36,581 bases of DNA from Actinomycetes bacterium (lineage in GTDB: Bacteria > Actinomycetota > Acidimicrobiia > Acidimicrobiales > JAAEMS01): assembly GCA_024225275.1 (NCBI GenBank), contig JAAEMS010000004.1, positions 1 to 36,581 of the forward strand, read 5' to 3'. Positions 15,308-23,390 of the stretch are shown here, one piece after another. Position numbers and translations under genes: made by a program. Position 1 is the first letter of the stretch. Every line of letters starts with the position of its first letter. The notes beneath the pieces were generated by a model, which was not told the DNA's origin, searched no databases, and worked only from the letters and a program-made list of their open reading frames with translations.

Positions 15308-15793
15308 TCAGGACTGGCGGATCACCCACGCCACCGACCCCAGCGGCACCAACCACTCAGCACCGTCATCGTCTTCGAACCGAAGGTGATCGACAGCCAC
15401 CACGCTCACTCGCCCCCGGAGGCCTTCTCCGACACCGAGCTCCACCGTCTCCTGCGACACGACCAGTTCGCGCAGCCGAGCCTCGAGTCGACGGGGGTGA
15501 CCGCGTATCGGCCGCCCACCACCCCGGTTGCGCTCCGTGACCCGAACTGCCACCACCCGCCCGATGGCAACATCGATCTCCACGCCCGAGGCCAGGCCCA
15601 AGGTGGCGAGATCCTCGCCAACATGGACCAGGGGTCCGCTCCAACTCCGCCCTCCGACCTCGAGGCGGACGGTGTCACCCCGTTCGGCGCACTCGAGCAG
15701 GGCCTCGTCGAGGGTGAGCGAGGCCCAATCGAATTCGACCTCGTCGGCCTCCAGGTCGCCCTGCTGCCACTTCCGTTCGCGCTCGAACTCCAT
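15308..15793 (-). CDS. Conserved-looking protein with two similar beta-rich halves, unknown function
   Basis: 161 residues starting at the ATG at 15793, chosen because TACCCT lies six bases upstream; an ATG at 15811 is the alternative. No signal peptide or membrane helix. After an acidic N-terminus (FDWASLTLDEALLECAERG) come two comparable segments: GDTVRLEVGGRSWSGPLVHV running to IGRVVAVRV, and QETVELGVGEGLRGRVSVV running to LGSVAWVIR. Each has a strand-turn-strand pattern ending in a conserved hydrophobic strand, suggesting a duplicated small barrel of SH3/Sm type. I do not recognise a family. It is convergent with the BldC-like gene and divergent from the LysM protein gene. Confidence 0.65.
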   Translation of the reverse strand: MEFERERKWQQGDLEADEVEFDWASLTLDEALLECAERGDTVRLEVGGRSWSGPLVHVGEDLATLGLASGVEIDVAIGRVVAVRVTERNRGGGRPIRGHPRRLEARLRELVVSQETVELGVGEGLRGRVSVVAVDHLRFEDDDGAEWLVPLGSVAWVIRQS

Positions 15794-15865
15794 GACGGCA
15801 GGGTAGGCCATCAGGCGAGCCCACTGAACTAACAACATCTATTTCCACTCAACTACAGTAGAAGG

Positions 15866-16555
15866 ATGCTGACTGATCCATTTCCCGCTCAGAACCGCTC
15901 ACGGTCTGTGGCCATCGCCGTGGCTGGAATCCTCCTGGGGGCCAGCGCCCTTTGGGCTGCCCCACCGGGGTCACGACCCGATGAGCTCTCGGTCGAGCTC
16001 GGGTTGTGGCTCGGCTGGTGGCTCGCCGCACTGACCGGACTCCGGGCCGCGGTTGCTCTGGTGGCCACATCGGCGGTAGCCCAAGGCACCGCGCCGGCCC
16101 GCGACCGGGCCGGCCGCTGGTGCCTGCTCTTGGCCCCCTGGTTCGTCCGCCCTCTGGTGATCGCCGCCCTCTGGGCCACCGTTCCGACCCCATCGGCGAT
16201 GGCCCAGGAAGGGCCCGAACCTCCAGCCGAGTTCGCCGTCATGCGCCGGGTCGACGGCTCGGGGTCGCCGGATGCCCCCGTCGTGGTCGACATAGCCGCT
16301 CCGCCGGCGACGGTGCCACCAACCGACCCCGGGCCACAGGACACCGACCTGACCGTCGAGGTAGGTGACCACCTGTGGGGCCTGGCCCAGGAGCGGCTCA
16401 CCCACCACCTGGGCCGCCCACCCCGACTGGCTGAGCTTCACGAGTACTGGTTGCGGGTTGTCGAGGCGAACCTGCCCTACCTCCGCTCGGCTGATCCGAA
16501 CCTGATTCATCCGGGTGAGGAGATCGTCCTGCCGGCTCCTTGGCTTGGAGGCTGA
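15866..16555 (+). CDS. Membrane protein with C-terminal LysM-like domain
   Basis: 229 residues. Two or more hydrophobic segments at about 15-32 and 48-70, possibly one at 90-110 (CLLLAPWFVRPLVIAALWATV), are followed by an exported Pro-rich linker and a C-terminal LysM-like domain (about 163-226: LTVEVGDHLWGLAQERL through ANLPYLRSADPNLIHPGEEIVLP). LysM binds peptidoglycan. The protein therefore may tether the cell envelope; its place beside the Tad locus hints at a role in pilus anchoring, which is inference. The ATG has TACAGT six bases upstream and GAAGG directly abutting, so a leaderless transcript is likely. Confidence 0.78.
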   Translation: MLTDPFPAQNRSRSVAIAVAGILLGASALWAAPPGSRPDELSVELGLWLGWWLAALTGLRAAVALVATSAVAQGTAPARDRAGRWCLLLAPWFVRPLVIAALWATVPTPSAMAQEGPEPPAEFAVMRRVDGSGSPDAPVVVDIAAPPATVPPTDPGPQDTDLTVEVGDHLWGLAQERLTHHLGRPPRLAELHEYWLRVVEANLPYLRSADPNLIHPGEEIVLPAPWLGG

Positions 16556-16640
16556 GCGAGTAGGAGACCTTCGCGCCCGCCACGCCGTTTCTCCCCCGCG
16601 CCTGTTCCAGTCGCGGCCTGGACCGGTAGGGTGCGGCCCC

Positions 16641-17540
16641 GTGATCGACACTCCCCAACCCCTGGTGGTGGGGCCCGTCACCGTGCTGACCGGCATCGAC
16701 AACGGGCGCTACCCCCACGGCAACAGCATCTTCGTCGAAGGATCAGAAGGCACCCTGCTCGTCGATCCGTCGCTGACCACCATCACCACCGGCGGACCAC
16801 CGGCACCCCCCGATCAGGTCTTCTGCAGCCATGCCCACGAGGACCATGTGGCGGGGCTCGGACGGTGGGCCGATGCGCCCGTCCTGATCCACGAAGACGA
16901 CCTCCACGGGGTCACCAGCCTCGATGGGCTGCTCGACATCTACGGCTTCGATGAGGCAGCCGGCCGGGCCTTCCGCCAGATGGTCGAGGAGGAGTTCGAG
17001 TTCACCGGCCGGCCCGACGCGACCGGCATCGCCGACGGCCACGTCATCGATCTGGGCGACGTGAAGGTGGATGTCCTGCATCTACCCGGTCACACTCGAG
17101 GTCATGCCGGCATCCATGTCGAAGCCAGCCGACTCGTGTACCTGGCCGACATCGATCTCACCGGGTTCGGCCCCTACTACGGGGACGCCTGGTCGGATCT
17201 CGAAGACTTCGAACGCACCCTCGAACGCTGCCGCGATCTCGACGCCGAGTGGTTCTCGACGTTCCATCACAAGGGTGTCGTACAGGGTCGCGGCCAGTTC
17301 CTACCCCTACTCGAAGCGTTCATCGCGGTGATCGAGCGCCGCGAGATCGAGCTGCTCGCCTACCTGGGCGAACCCCGGACCGTGGACGACATCGTGAGTC
17401 ACCGTTTCGTGTACCGACCCCAGATCGAGGGCGACCACATCGACTCGGTCGAGCATCGCTCGATGACCCAGCACCTGGTCCGGCTCGAGCGCGACGGCCA
17501 GGTCCACCAGGTCGAGCCCGGTCACTATCGGGCGGGCTGA
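16641..17540 (+). CDS. Metallo-beta-lactamase-fold hydrolase
   Basis: 299 residues from a GTG with TAGGGT eight bases upstream. The metal-binding signature is HAHEDH (H64, H66, D68, H69), followed by LPGHTRGHAG (third His ligand), LADIDLTG (bridging Asp) and FSTFHHKG (last His). The C-terminal about 90 residues form a helical winged-helix-like domain (RTVDDIVSHRFVYRP, MTQHLVRLERDGQV), as in many glyoxalase II/LACTB2-like enzymes. It hydrolyses an ester, thioester or phosphodiester bond; the substrate is not indicated. No signal peptide, so cytoplasmic. Its stop lies in the arm of an inverted repeat shared with the convergent YihY gene. Confidence 0.88.
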   Translation: MIDTPQPLVVGPVTVLTGIDNGRYPHGNSIFVEGSEGTLLVDPSLTTITTGGPPAPPDQVFCSHAHEDHVAGLGRWADAPVLIHEDDLHGVTSLDGLLDIYGFDEAAGRAFRQMVEEEFEFTGRPDATGIADGHVIDLGDVKVDVLHLPGHTRGHAGIHVEASRLVYLADIDLTGFGPYYGDAWSDLEDFERTLERCRDLDAEWFSTFHHKGVVQGRGQFLPLLEAFIAVIERREIELLAYLGEPRTVDDIVSHRFVYRPQIEGDHIDSVEHRSMTQHLVRLERDGQVHQVEPGHYRAG

Positions 17541-17557
17541 CCCGACCCCGTCAGCCC
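17534..17557. terminator. Bidirectional terminator embedding both stop codons
   Basis: GGGCTGAC (17534-17541), an 8-base loop and GTCAGCCC (17550-17557) are perfectly complementary. The left arm contains the TGA of the hydrolase and the right arm the TGA of the convergent YihY gene. No T tract. Confidence 0.55.
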
Positions 17558-18516
17558 TCGTCGTCGTCGAGCGGGGGAGGGGTGGTGAGCCGGTCGGCCA
17601 GCATCATCGCCGCCACCCCCACCAAGGCGCCCACCCGGCGGGTGGGGCCCTCGGTGGGTCGCGAGGCCCGCGCCAGGAGGGCCTCCTGTTCGGCCCGGCG
17701 GGTCTCGAGGAGGTGGTTCGCGGTGGCCCCGATCAACACAGCCAGCGCGCTCAGCCACATGAACATGAGCAGGATGACCACGCCGGCCATCGAGCCGTAG
17801 GTCTCGTTGTAGCTGCCCAGTTTGGCGGTGTAGATGCTGAACCCGGCCGACACCAGGATCCACAGCACGGTGGCCACGACCGCTCCGGGGCTGAAAAGCT
17901 GAAGGGGCCGACGCGTGGGATGTGCCGGGGCGAAGCGGTAGAGCACCGACAGGCCCACCAGCATCATCAGGGCCAGGGCGGGGAAGCGGGCGATACCCAG
18001 GGGCCATCGGGCAACACCGCTCATACCCACCTCGGCGGCCAGGGCCGGCAGCACAGCCAGGAGGAACACCGTAGCCACCACGAACAGGATGGTGCCGAGG
18101 GTGAAGGCAAGGGCCATCAGCCGTACCACCCAGCCCTTGCGGGCCTCCAGAGTGCGGTACTGGTAGTTGATGGCCTTCATGAGGTTGTTGACCGCGCTGG
18201 ATGCCGACCACAGAGCGAGCAGGACCGAGATGGCAAGACTGAACCCGAGAGCGGCGCTGTTACCGCCGGCCAGCCCGGACAACTGTTCCTCGAGGATGGT
18301 CTGCACCTCGGGGCTGGCCGAATCGGCGAGGTCTTCGACCTGGCTCAAGACATCTTCAGGGTCGGCGACCAGCCCGTAGATCGAGATGGTGGCAACCAGG
18401 GCCGGCAGCAGACTGAGCAGCCCATAGAAGGCGACACCGGCCGCGATCAAGGTCAGATTGTCGGCCTTGAGCCGGTCCTTCAGTCCAAGTGCGACATATT
18501 TGATCCGGTCGAACAC
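17551..18516 (-). CDS. YihY/BrkB-family inner-membrane protein
   Basis: 321 residues from the GTG at 18516 (GAGGGG shortly upstream). The family opening NLTLIAAGVAFYGLLSLLPALV is obvious, followed by five further hydrophobic segments (including ALGFSLAISVLLALWSASSA, FTLGTILFVVATVFLLAVL, VATVLWILVSAGFSIYTA and SMAGVVILLMFMWLSALAVL) and the conserved RRPLQLFSPGA and YNETYGSMAG motifs. YihY/BrkB proteins were once called ribonuclease BN by mistake; their function is unclear, often cited as virulence factor or transporter. A cytoplasmic acidic tail ends DDDEG. The start lies seven bases after the M20 stop, so the two are one operon. Confidence 0.9.
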   Translation of the reverse strand: MFDRIKYVALGLKDRLKADNLTLIAAGVAFYGLLSLLPALVATISIYGLVADPEDVLSQVEDLADSASPEVQTILEEQLSGLAGGNSAALGFSLAISVLLALWSASSAVNNLMKAINYQYRTLEARKGWVVRLMALAFTLGTILFVVATVFLLAVLPALAAEVGMSGVARWPLGIARFPALALMMLVGLSVLYRFAPAHPTRRPLQLFSPGAVVATVLWILVSAGFSIYTAKLGSYNETYGSMAGVVILLMFMWLSALAVLIGATANHLLETRRAEQEALLARASRPTEGPTRRVGALVGVAAMMLADRLTTPPPLDDDEG

Positions 18517-18523
18517 TCGCCCC

Positions 18524-19858
18524 TCAGTTCCAGAGGTCCGCGACGACGTCAAGCCACAGCTGGGTGGTGAGCGCCAGCGATTCGATGTCGATCCGCTCGT
18601 CGTGGCCGTGGAAGCGACGGTTGAATTCCTCGATGGGAACCGACGGACTGAGCAGACCCGCGCCGTACGCCACTGCACCCTTGTTGCGGTAGAAGCGGGA
18701 GTCGGTGCCTCCGGTGACGAGGCTGGGAATGATGCGGGACCCACCCGGCGCGGCCGAGACCGCCTTGGCCAGGGTCTGCCACAGAGGGCTCTCGGTGGTG
18801 GACTCGGTGGCCGCGGTCTCGGCGATCACGTCGACCTCAACCCGGTCGGCCAAGTCGCCGAGCGCAGCCCGCAGATGGGCCTGCACGTCGTCGTGGGTCT
18901 CGCCCGGCAGGGTGCGCACGTCCAGATCGATCTCGACCTCGTCGGGGATGACGTTGGTCTTCACCCCACCATGGATCACATTGGGCGAGAAGGTGGTGTG
19001 GGTGCACGCATGAGCGTGGGCGGCCACCATCGGGGTGAGCTGGCCGATGGCCCAGTCGAGCTTCTCGGTATCGGTCAGCGCGTCGCGGACCTCCTCATCC
19101 AGGTCCATGACCGACACCATCTGACGCCACAGGTGGCCGATCTGGGCGGCGGGCTTGTAGTCGGCCAGACGGCGCACGACCTCACTGGCGGTGACCAGGG
19201 CATTGTCGGTACCGTAGGGACGCGAGCCATGGCCGGGCGTGCCCCTGACCTTCAGACGCCGCCAGGCCACCCCCTTCTCGCCAGTGGTCAGCATGAGGGC
19301 CGCACCCTCGGGACCGTTGACGGGAATGCCACCGAACTCGGTGAGCACATAGTCGGCCCCCAACACGTCCCAGTGGCGGTCGAGAAGGACCTCGGCCCCA
19401 TGGATGCCCCCGGCCTCCTCGTCGGCCACCGCGAAGTAGATGAGGTCACCCTTGGAGCGCTGACCGGTGCGGACCAGGTGACGGAAAGCGACTGCCATGG
19501 ACGAGGTGAGGTTGAGCATGTCGACCGCGCCGCGGCCCCAAACCTCGTCGCCAATGAGCTCACCCCCGAAGGGGTCGTTGCTCCAGCCGTCGGGCGACAC
19601 CGGCACCACGTCGGTGTGGCCCATGAGACAGAGGGACGGGGCGTCGGGATCGGTGCCCGGGTAGCGGGCCACCAGCGAGGTCCGGCCAGGGGTGGGCTCG
19701 AAGGTCTCGAACTCGAGTCCGTTGCCCTCGAGGAAGTCACGCAGGAGCTCGGCGTTGCGGAACTCATCGCCCGAGTCGATCGAGCCATCATTCACGCACT
19801 GATTGCGGATCAGAGCCTGCAAGAGCTCGACCGTCTCACCCGTCAGCTGCTCGTTCAT
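18524..19858 (-). CDS. M20-family metallopeptidase/deacylase
   Basis: 444 residues with all M20 landmarks: GHTDVVP (80-86; H81 and D83), WGRGAVDM (107-114; bridging D113), ADEEAGG (145-151; E147 base and E148 ligand) and HGHDERID near the C-terminus (last metal His). A lid/dimerisation domain occupies about 190-300. It resembles ArgE/DapE/CPG2-like amidohydrolases that cleave peptide or N-acyl bonds; M20 enzymes of this size are common in actinobacteria and the substrate is not evident. No signal peptide. Its start region (19 bp) is duplicated 47 bp upstream, where it creates a mini-ORF ending in ATGA with this start. Confidence 0.9.
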   Translation of the reverse strand: MNEQLTGETVELLQALIRNQCVNDGSIDSGDEFRNAELLRDFLEGNGLEFETFEPTPGRTSLVARYPGTDPDAPSLCLMGHTDVVPVSPDGWSNDPFGGELIGDEVWGRGAVDMLNLTSSMAVAFRHLVRTGQRSKGDLIYFAVADEEAGGIHGAEVLLDRHWDVLGADYVLTEFGGIPVNGPEGAALMLTTGEKGVAWRRLKVRGTPGHGSRPYGTDNALVTASEVVRRLADYKPAAQIGHLWRQMVSVMDLDEEVRDALTDTEKLDWAIGQLTPMVAAHAHACTHTTFSPNVIHGGVKTNVIPDEVEIDLDVRTLPGETHDDVQAHLRAALGDLADRVEVDVIAETAATESTTESPLWQTLAKAVSAAPGGSRIIPSLVTGGTDSRFYRNKGAVAYGAGLLSPSVPIEEFNRRFHGHDERIDIESLALTTQLWLDVVADLWN

Positions 19859-19912
19859 TGTTTCGCCCTCTCGGCCGGGCGGGCCACCTCGCCCTGCTCG
19901 TTCATTGTTTCG
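19847..19912. repeat. 19-bp direct repeat covering the start codon of the M20 gene
   Basis: The 19-bp sequence CTGCTCGTTCATTGTTTCG occurs exactly at 19847-19865 and 19894-19912, a period of 47 bp. Each copy contains an ATG on the minus strand followed by the same first codons (Met-Asn-Glu-Gln). The period is not a multiple of three, so the copies are in different frames. Confidence 0.85.
19855..19905 (-). CDS. Upstream mini-ORF (16 codons) coupled to the M20 gene
   Basis: ATG at 19905 opens a frame of 16 codons (Met-Asn-Glu-Gln-Gly-Glu-Val-Ala, then a Pro/Arg-rich end) whose TGA (19857-19855) overlaps the M20 start as ATGA. TAGGCT (19918-19913), whose first three bases are the stop of the MMPL gene, lies seven bases upstream, so the mini-ORF may begin a leaderless transcript. 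It may be a by-product of the start-region duplication rather than a true peptide gene, but ribosomes finishing it would be placed at the M20 start. Confidence 0.4.
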   Translation of the reverse strand: MNEQGEVARPAERAKQ

Positions 19913-19915
19913 AGC

Positions 19916-22249
19916 CTACTGGCCGGGGATGGCCGAGGGCTCGTGGTCACCACCCTCGACATTGAGGTTGGGCAGGATCCGGTCGAGCCACCCCGGCAGC
20001 CACCAGTTGCGGGCCCCGAGCAGCTGCATGGTGGAGGGCACCAGCAACATGCGCACGAGGCTGGCGTCGATGAACACCGCGGTCGACAACCCCAGACCGA
20101 ACAACTTGACGATGCGGTTGTCCTCGAACACGAAGCTACCGAAGACGACGATCATGATGGCCGCGGCGGCAGTGATGACCTGGGCGGTCGAGGCCAGCCC
20201 GTCGGCCACCGAGTTCACCGGGTCTCCAGTGCGTTCGTACTCCTCCTTGACCCGCGACAGGAGGAAGACCTCATAGTCCATGGACAGGCCGAACACGATG
20301 GCGAAGAGCATCATCGGGATGAACGGCTCGATGGGTGCGCCCTCGATACCAAACACGGCACCACCCCAACCCCACTGGAACACGGCGACCACGATGCCGT
20401 AGGCGGCACCGATCGAGAGCATGTTCATGACGACGGCTTTGAGGGGCACGAGCAGGGACCGGAACACGGCCATGAGCAACAGGAAGGAGAGGGTGAGCAC
20501 GGCTCCGAAGAACAGGAGGATGCGGGCTCCCAGATAGCTGGTGAAGTCGATGTTGGCGGCCACCAGGCCGGTGACCTTGGCGTCGAGGGACGTGCCCTCG
20601 ACCGCCCTCGGGATCACGTCGTCGCGAAGATTGTGCACGAGTTGCTCGGTGGCCTCGTCCTGAGGAGAAGTGGTGGGCTGGACCTGGATGATGGCGGCAG
20701 TGGGCGCATCGGGATCGTTGGGTTGGGCCGGCGAGGCGAACGCCACGCCGTCAGCCGCGCCCAGGGCTTGACTCAGACCATCGAGGGCCGCTACCTCGCC
20801 CGGGGCACCGATCTCGACGGCCACCAGCAGGGGGCCGTTGGAGCCGGGGCCGAACCCGTCAGCAAGCATGTCGTAGGCCTGCCTCGTGGTCGTCTCCTCG
20901 GAATAGTTGCCCTCGTCGGAGAACCCCAGGCGGAGATCGAGCAGGGGCGAGGCCAGCACCAAGAGAAGAGCCGTGCCCCCGATGGCGAAGACCCACGGAC
21001 GGGCCTGAATCGAACGGCTCCACCGGTACCAGACCGTCTCGCGGATGGGGACCAGTTGGCGGGGTGGGAGCCGGCGCCGGAGAGGATTGGACTCGAAGGC
21101 GGCGAGCCCGGCCAGCAGGGTGACCACGGCGAGAGGGAAGCCAACCAGGAGGAATTGGACCCCGATCCCGGCCCCGAGCAGACCCAGGGCGATGAGGCTG
21201 CTGGCCGCGATACCCCGCCAGGTCGTGGTCTCGATCTGGTCGGCCACTATGCCGAGGGCGGCGGGCAGAGCGGTGACCGACGCGGCCATCACCACCGAAA
21301 CCGTGACCGCGGCCCCGATGCCCAGCCCGGAGATGAAGGAAAGCCCGATCAGGAGCATGCCCAACAGGGAGACAACCACGGTCAGGCCGGCGAAGATGAC
21401 GGCGCGGCCGGCCGTGTCGAGCGCGACCGCCACCCCATTCTCGGGCGTGAACCCCTGGTGGAGGGCCTCGCGATACCTGGTGACAATGAACAAGGCATAG
21501 TCGATACCCACCCCGAGACCGATCATCAGGCCGATGGTGGTCGCGAAGTCGGGGACGGTGAAGACATTGCTCAGGAGGGTGATCAGGATGGCCCCGATCC
21601 CAACCCCCACGACAGCCACGCCGATGGTGGTTCCCATGGCCACCACCGAGCCCATGGCCAGGATGAGGACGAACACCGCGAAGGCCAGGCCGAGGAGCTC
21701 GGATTCGGGCGGCTCGAAGACCCCGAGAGCGGCTCCTCCCAGTTCGACCCGGAGACCCTCGATCTCGTCGATGCCCTGGTCCTCGATGAGGGCTTCGATG
21801 TCACGACCCAGCTCGGAGGCCTCGGTCTCATCGATATCGAACGACATGGTGATATCGGCGTAGGCGATCTGGCCGGCCTGCTCCCCCTGACGGGCGATCA
21901 GCCGCTCGTTGCCGGGTTCGTAGGGACTCTGAAGGCTGAGACCCTCGAAGTTCTCGTCGGCCCGGATGACGTCGAACAGGCTGGTCAGGGCCGCCTCCAC
22001 CTCGGGGTCGTCGACGCCTTGTTCGGCGGAGAAGACGATCGACCCGGTGGTGCCACTCCCGACTCCGCCGAAGTGGGCGTCGAGGATGTCGAACCCATCA
22101 CTGCTCTCGGAGTCGGGGATCTCGAATGAGGAGTCGTAGGCAGGGCCCAGGCTGGAGGTGACCAGGCCCAGGGCCACCAGGATGGCGACCCAACCGCCGA
22201 TGACACGCCACGGATGCCGGAAGGACCAGCGAGCGAGCGATGCGTACAT
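19916..22249 (-). CDS. MMPL-family RND transporter
   Basis: 777 residues with the MMPL/RND layout: N-terminal helix (VIGGWVAILVALGLV), a large extracytoplasmic loop (about 35-180), five closely spaced helices including GLMIGLGVGIDYALFIVTRYRE, a second helix block with a long loop after WVFAIGGTALLLVLASP, and a final block with VFGLSMDYEVFLLSRVKEEY and a C-terminal helix. The duplicated GxGxDYxLF and GLSMDYEVF motifs carry the Asp-Tyr pairs typical of MmpL proton relays. The substrate is probably lipid or a hydrophobic drug. I chose the ATG at 22249, which has GAGGT upstream and a good promoter (TTGCGT-N17-TATAAA). A divergent TetR regulator suggests repression and substrate induction. Confidence 0.92.
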   Translation of the reverse strand: MYASLARWSFRHPWRVIGGWVAILVALGLVTSSLGPAYDSSFEIPDSESSDGFDILDAHFGGVGSGTTGSIVFSAEQGVDDPEVEAALTSLFDVIRADENFEGLSLQSPYEPGNERLIARQGEQAGQIAYADITMSFDIDETEASELGRDIEALIEDQGIDEIEGLRVELGGAALGVFEPPESELLGLAFAVFVLILAMGSVVAMGTTIGVAVVGVGIGAILITLLSNVFTVPDFATTIGLMIGLGVGIDYALFIVTRYREALHQGFTPENGVAVALDTAGRAVIFAGLTVVVSLLGMLLIGLSFISGLGIGAAVTVSVVMAASVTALPAALGIVADQIETTTWRGIAASSLIALGLLGAGIGVQFLLVGFPLAVVTLLAGLAAFESNPLRRRLPPRQLVPIRETVWYRWSRSIQARPWVFAIGGTALLLVLASPLLDLRLGFSDEGNYSEETTTRQAYDMLADGFGPGSNGPLLVAVEIGAPGEVAALDGLSQALGAADGVAFASPAQPNDPDAPTAAIIQVQPTTSPQDEATEQLVHNLRDDVIPRAVEGTSLDAKVTGLVAANIDFTSYLGARILLFFGAVLTLSFLLLMAVFRSLLVPLKAVVMNMLSIGAAYGIVVAVFQWGWGGAVFGIEGAPIEPFIPMMLFAIVFGLSMDYEVFLLSRVKEEYERTGDPVNSVADGLASTAQVITAAAAIMIVVFGSFVFEDNRIVKLFGLGLSTAVFIDASLVRMLLVPSTMQLLGARNWWLPGWLDRILPNLNVEGGDHEPSAIPGQ

Positions 22250-22408
22250 GGTGACCTCGTTTCGGGGGGTGCCAACGTTTCGATACGTGGGCGTAGCGTT
22301 TATATGGCAAGCTGACCTTCGACGCAACCTATCGGTCATCTGTCACATGTGATGCATGCCAGATAGAGCTTCGGGAGTCGAGGGCAACCGCTACGGTATA
22401 GTGGCGCT
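22250..22408. promoter_or_regulatory. Divergent mmpL/tetR promoter region with candidate operators
   Basis: Minus strand: TTGCGT (22327-22322), 17 bp, TATAAA (22304-22299), so transcription should begin near 22292. A 14-bp near-palindrome ACGTTTCGATACGT (22275-22288; 12 of 14 positions symmetric) lies just downstream of that point. Plus strand: TATAGT (22397-22402) six bases before the ATG of tetR. A perfect 10-bp palindrome TCACATGTGA (22343-22352) lies between. These are likely TetR binding sites. Confidence 0.6.
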
Positions 22409-22975
22409 ATGGTCAGGCCGTTGAGTAGGAAAGCTCGAGCCCGCGCCCTCCACGCGGCCATGGCGCTGCTCGACGAAGGCGGACTCGACGGCTGCTCGAT
22501 AGAGGCGGTGGCCCGCCGATCAGGCGTGGCCAAGACCACCATCTACCGCCACTGGGAGACCGGGGGTGCCTTGCTCCACGAAGCCCTGGGATGCAGCATC
22601 CAACCCTTCCCCACGCCCAATACCGGCTCGCTCGCCGAGGACCTACGCACCTTCATGACCGGCGTCCTCGAGGTAGTCCTCGTCGGGAAGAAGGCGCTGA
22701 TGCTCAGCGTCCTACAGGCCGCCATCGACGACCCCGAGATCGCCGGCATCCAGCAGCTCATGATGAAAGAGCACCTCCAACCCCTGCGCACCGTCATCCA
22801 GTTGGCCCAGGGGCGGGGCGAGGTCCACCCCGACATCGATCTCGATCTCGGGGTGCTGCTCGTCGAGGGGCCCCTCTTCCTGTCGACCATGACCCAGGGG
22901 GCTCCCGGCCCTCAACAGCTCGACGGCCTGATCGACCTGGCGGTGGCCGGCCTGACCGGGTGGCGCCCCGAGTAG
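22409..22975 (+). CDS. TetR-family transcriptional regulator
   Basis: 188 residues. The N-terminal DNA-binding domain is clear: a first helix (ALHAAMALLDEGGLDGCSI), then the helix-turn-helix AVARRSGVAKTTIYRHW (about 35-51). The C-terminal ligand-binding part is all-helical, with IQPFPTPNTGSLAEDLRTFM and LQPLRTVIQLAQGRGEVHPDID, the C-terminal TetR pattern of the AcrR-like group. It is divergent from the MMPL transporter gene, so it probably represses that gene and itself. TATAGT lies six bases from the ATG and there is no ribosome binding site, which fits a leaderless transcript. Confidence 0.92.
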   Translation: MVRPLSRKARARALHAAMALLDEGGLDGCSIEAVARRSGVAKTTIYRHWETGGALLHEALGCSIQPFPTPNTGSLAEDLRTFMTGVLEVVLVGKKALMLSVLQAAIDDPEIAGIQQLMMKEHLQPLRTVIQLAQGRGEVHPDIDLDLGVLLVEGPLFLSTMTQGAPGPQQLDGLIDLAVAGLTGWRPE

Positions 22976-23036
22976 TAGTGCCAAGTCGGATTGCCCAGTG
23001 ACAGGCGCCACTCTCTGTGGTTTACTGGTATCACGC

Positions 23037-23086
23037 TCCGTGAGAGCTGTTCCCCCGGTCACCTGGTGAGCGGGTAGTCTCACGGA
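23037..23086 (+). promoter_or_regulatory. Nested hairpin, candidate structured leader RNA
   Basis: Outer stem TCCGTGAGA (23037-23045) with TCTCACGGA (23078-23086) is 9 bp perfect. Inside, CCCGGTCAC (23054-23062), loop CTG and GTGAGCGGG (23066-23074) form eight pairs with one G-G mismatch. The total is 50 nt. It sits 37 bases before a small ORF with a strong ribosome binding site and about 300 bases before the P-type ATPase. It does not match a riboswitch class I can recall. A DNA operator is an alternative reading. Confidence 0.45.
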
Positions 23087-23123
23087 ACTGGTCAATGGCG
23101 ACCAACAGACAAGGAAGAAACAC

Positions 23124-23273
23124 ATGCGTGCACGGACAATGGCGTCCGATGGACTCACCCTGATCACCGGCCCCAATCTGGTGCCCCTGCGTCGCAGCCA
23201 GGTCGCTGCGCTCCAGGCTCTGGTGATCCCGGCTCACCAAGGACGGGTTGCCGACACCCGCGGCCGCGGCTAG
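23124..23273 (+). CDS. 49-codon small ORF with strong ribosome binding site
   Basis: ATG at 23124 is preceded by AAGGAAG ending seven bases upstream, one of the best Shine-Dalgarno sequences in the window. The product has 49 residues, begins MRARTMASDGLTLI, has a hydrophobic centre (SQVAALQALVIPA) and a basic, Gly/Arg-rich end. No family recognised. It stands alone between the tetR gene and the P-type ATPase, after a nested hairpin and before three further hairpins. It could be a leader peptide controlling the ATPase, or an independent small protein. Codons are GC-rich at third positions, in keeping with coding, but the short length limits certainty. Confidence 0.5.
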   Translation: MRARTMASDGLTLITGPNLVPLRRSQVAALQALVIPAHQGRVADTRGRG

Positions 23274-23281
23274 ATCACATC

Positions 23282-23357
23282 ACCCGGTACAACCGGGTCC
23301 CTGGGGGGACGAACCACAGCTAGCCGTGGAATTGGACGCGCCCCGCGATGGGGTCGC
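23282..23357 (+). promoter_or_regulatory. Three hairpins between small ORF and P-type ATPase
   Basis: ACCCGG-tacaa-CCGGGT (23282-23298), the near-palindrome CCACAGCTAGCCGTGG (23314-23329) and GCG-CCCC-gcgat-GGGG-t-CGC (23338-23357) follow one another. None has a T tract. They could be a terminator for the upstream unit and structured leader for the ATPase. The region otherwise shows no gene. Confidence 0.35.
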
Positions 23358-23390
23358 ACGTCGGCCCCACCCAACTAGCCTCGACCTCCC

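Noticed and set aside
18458..22129. A 1223-codon open frame on the plus strand
   Set aside because: It is antisense to the M20 peptidase and MMPL genes, which have complete family motifs. Its translation is His/Gly/Glu/Gln-rich without domains, as expected from the reverse strand of a GC-rich gene.
23037..23086. Known riboswitch such as yybP-ykoY or M-box
   Set aside because: I could not find the conserved core sequences of those classes in the region. The element is kept as an unassigned structure.
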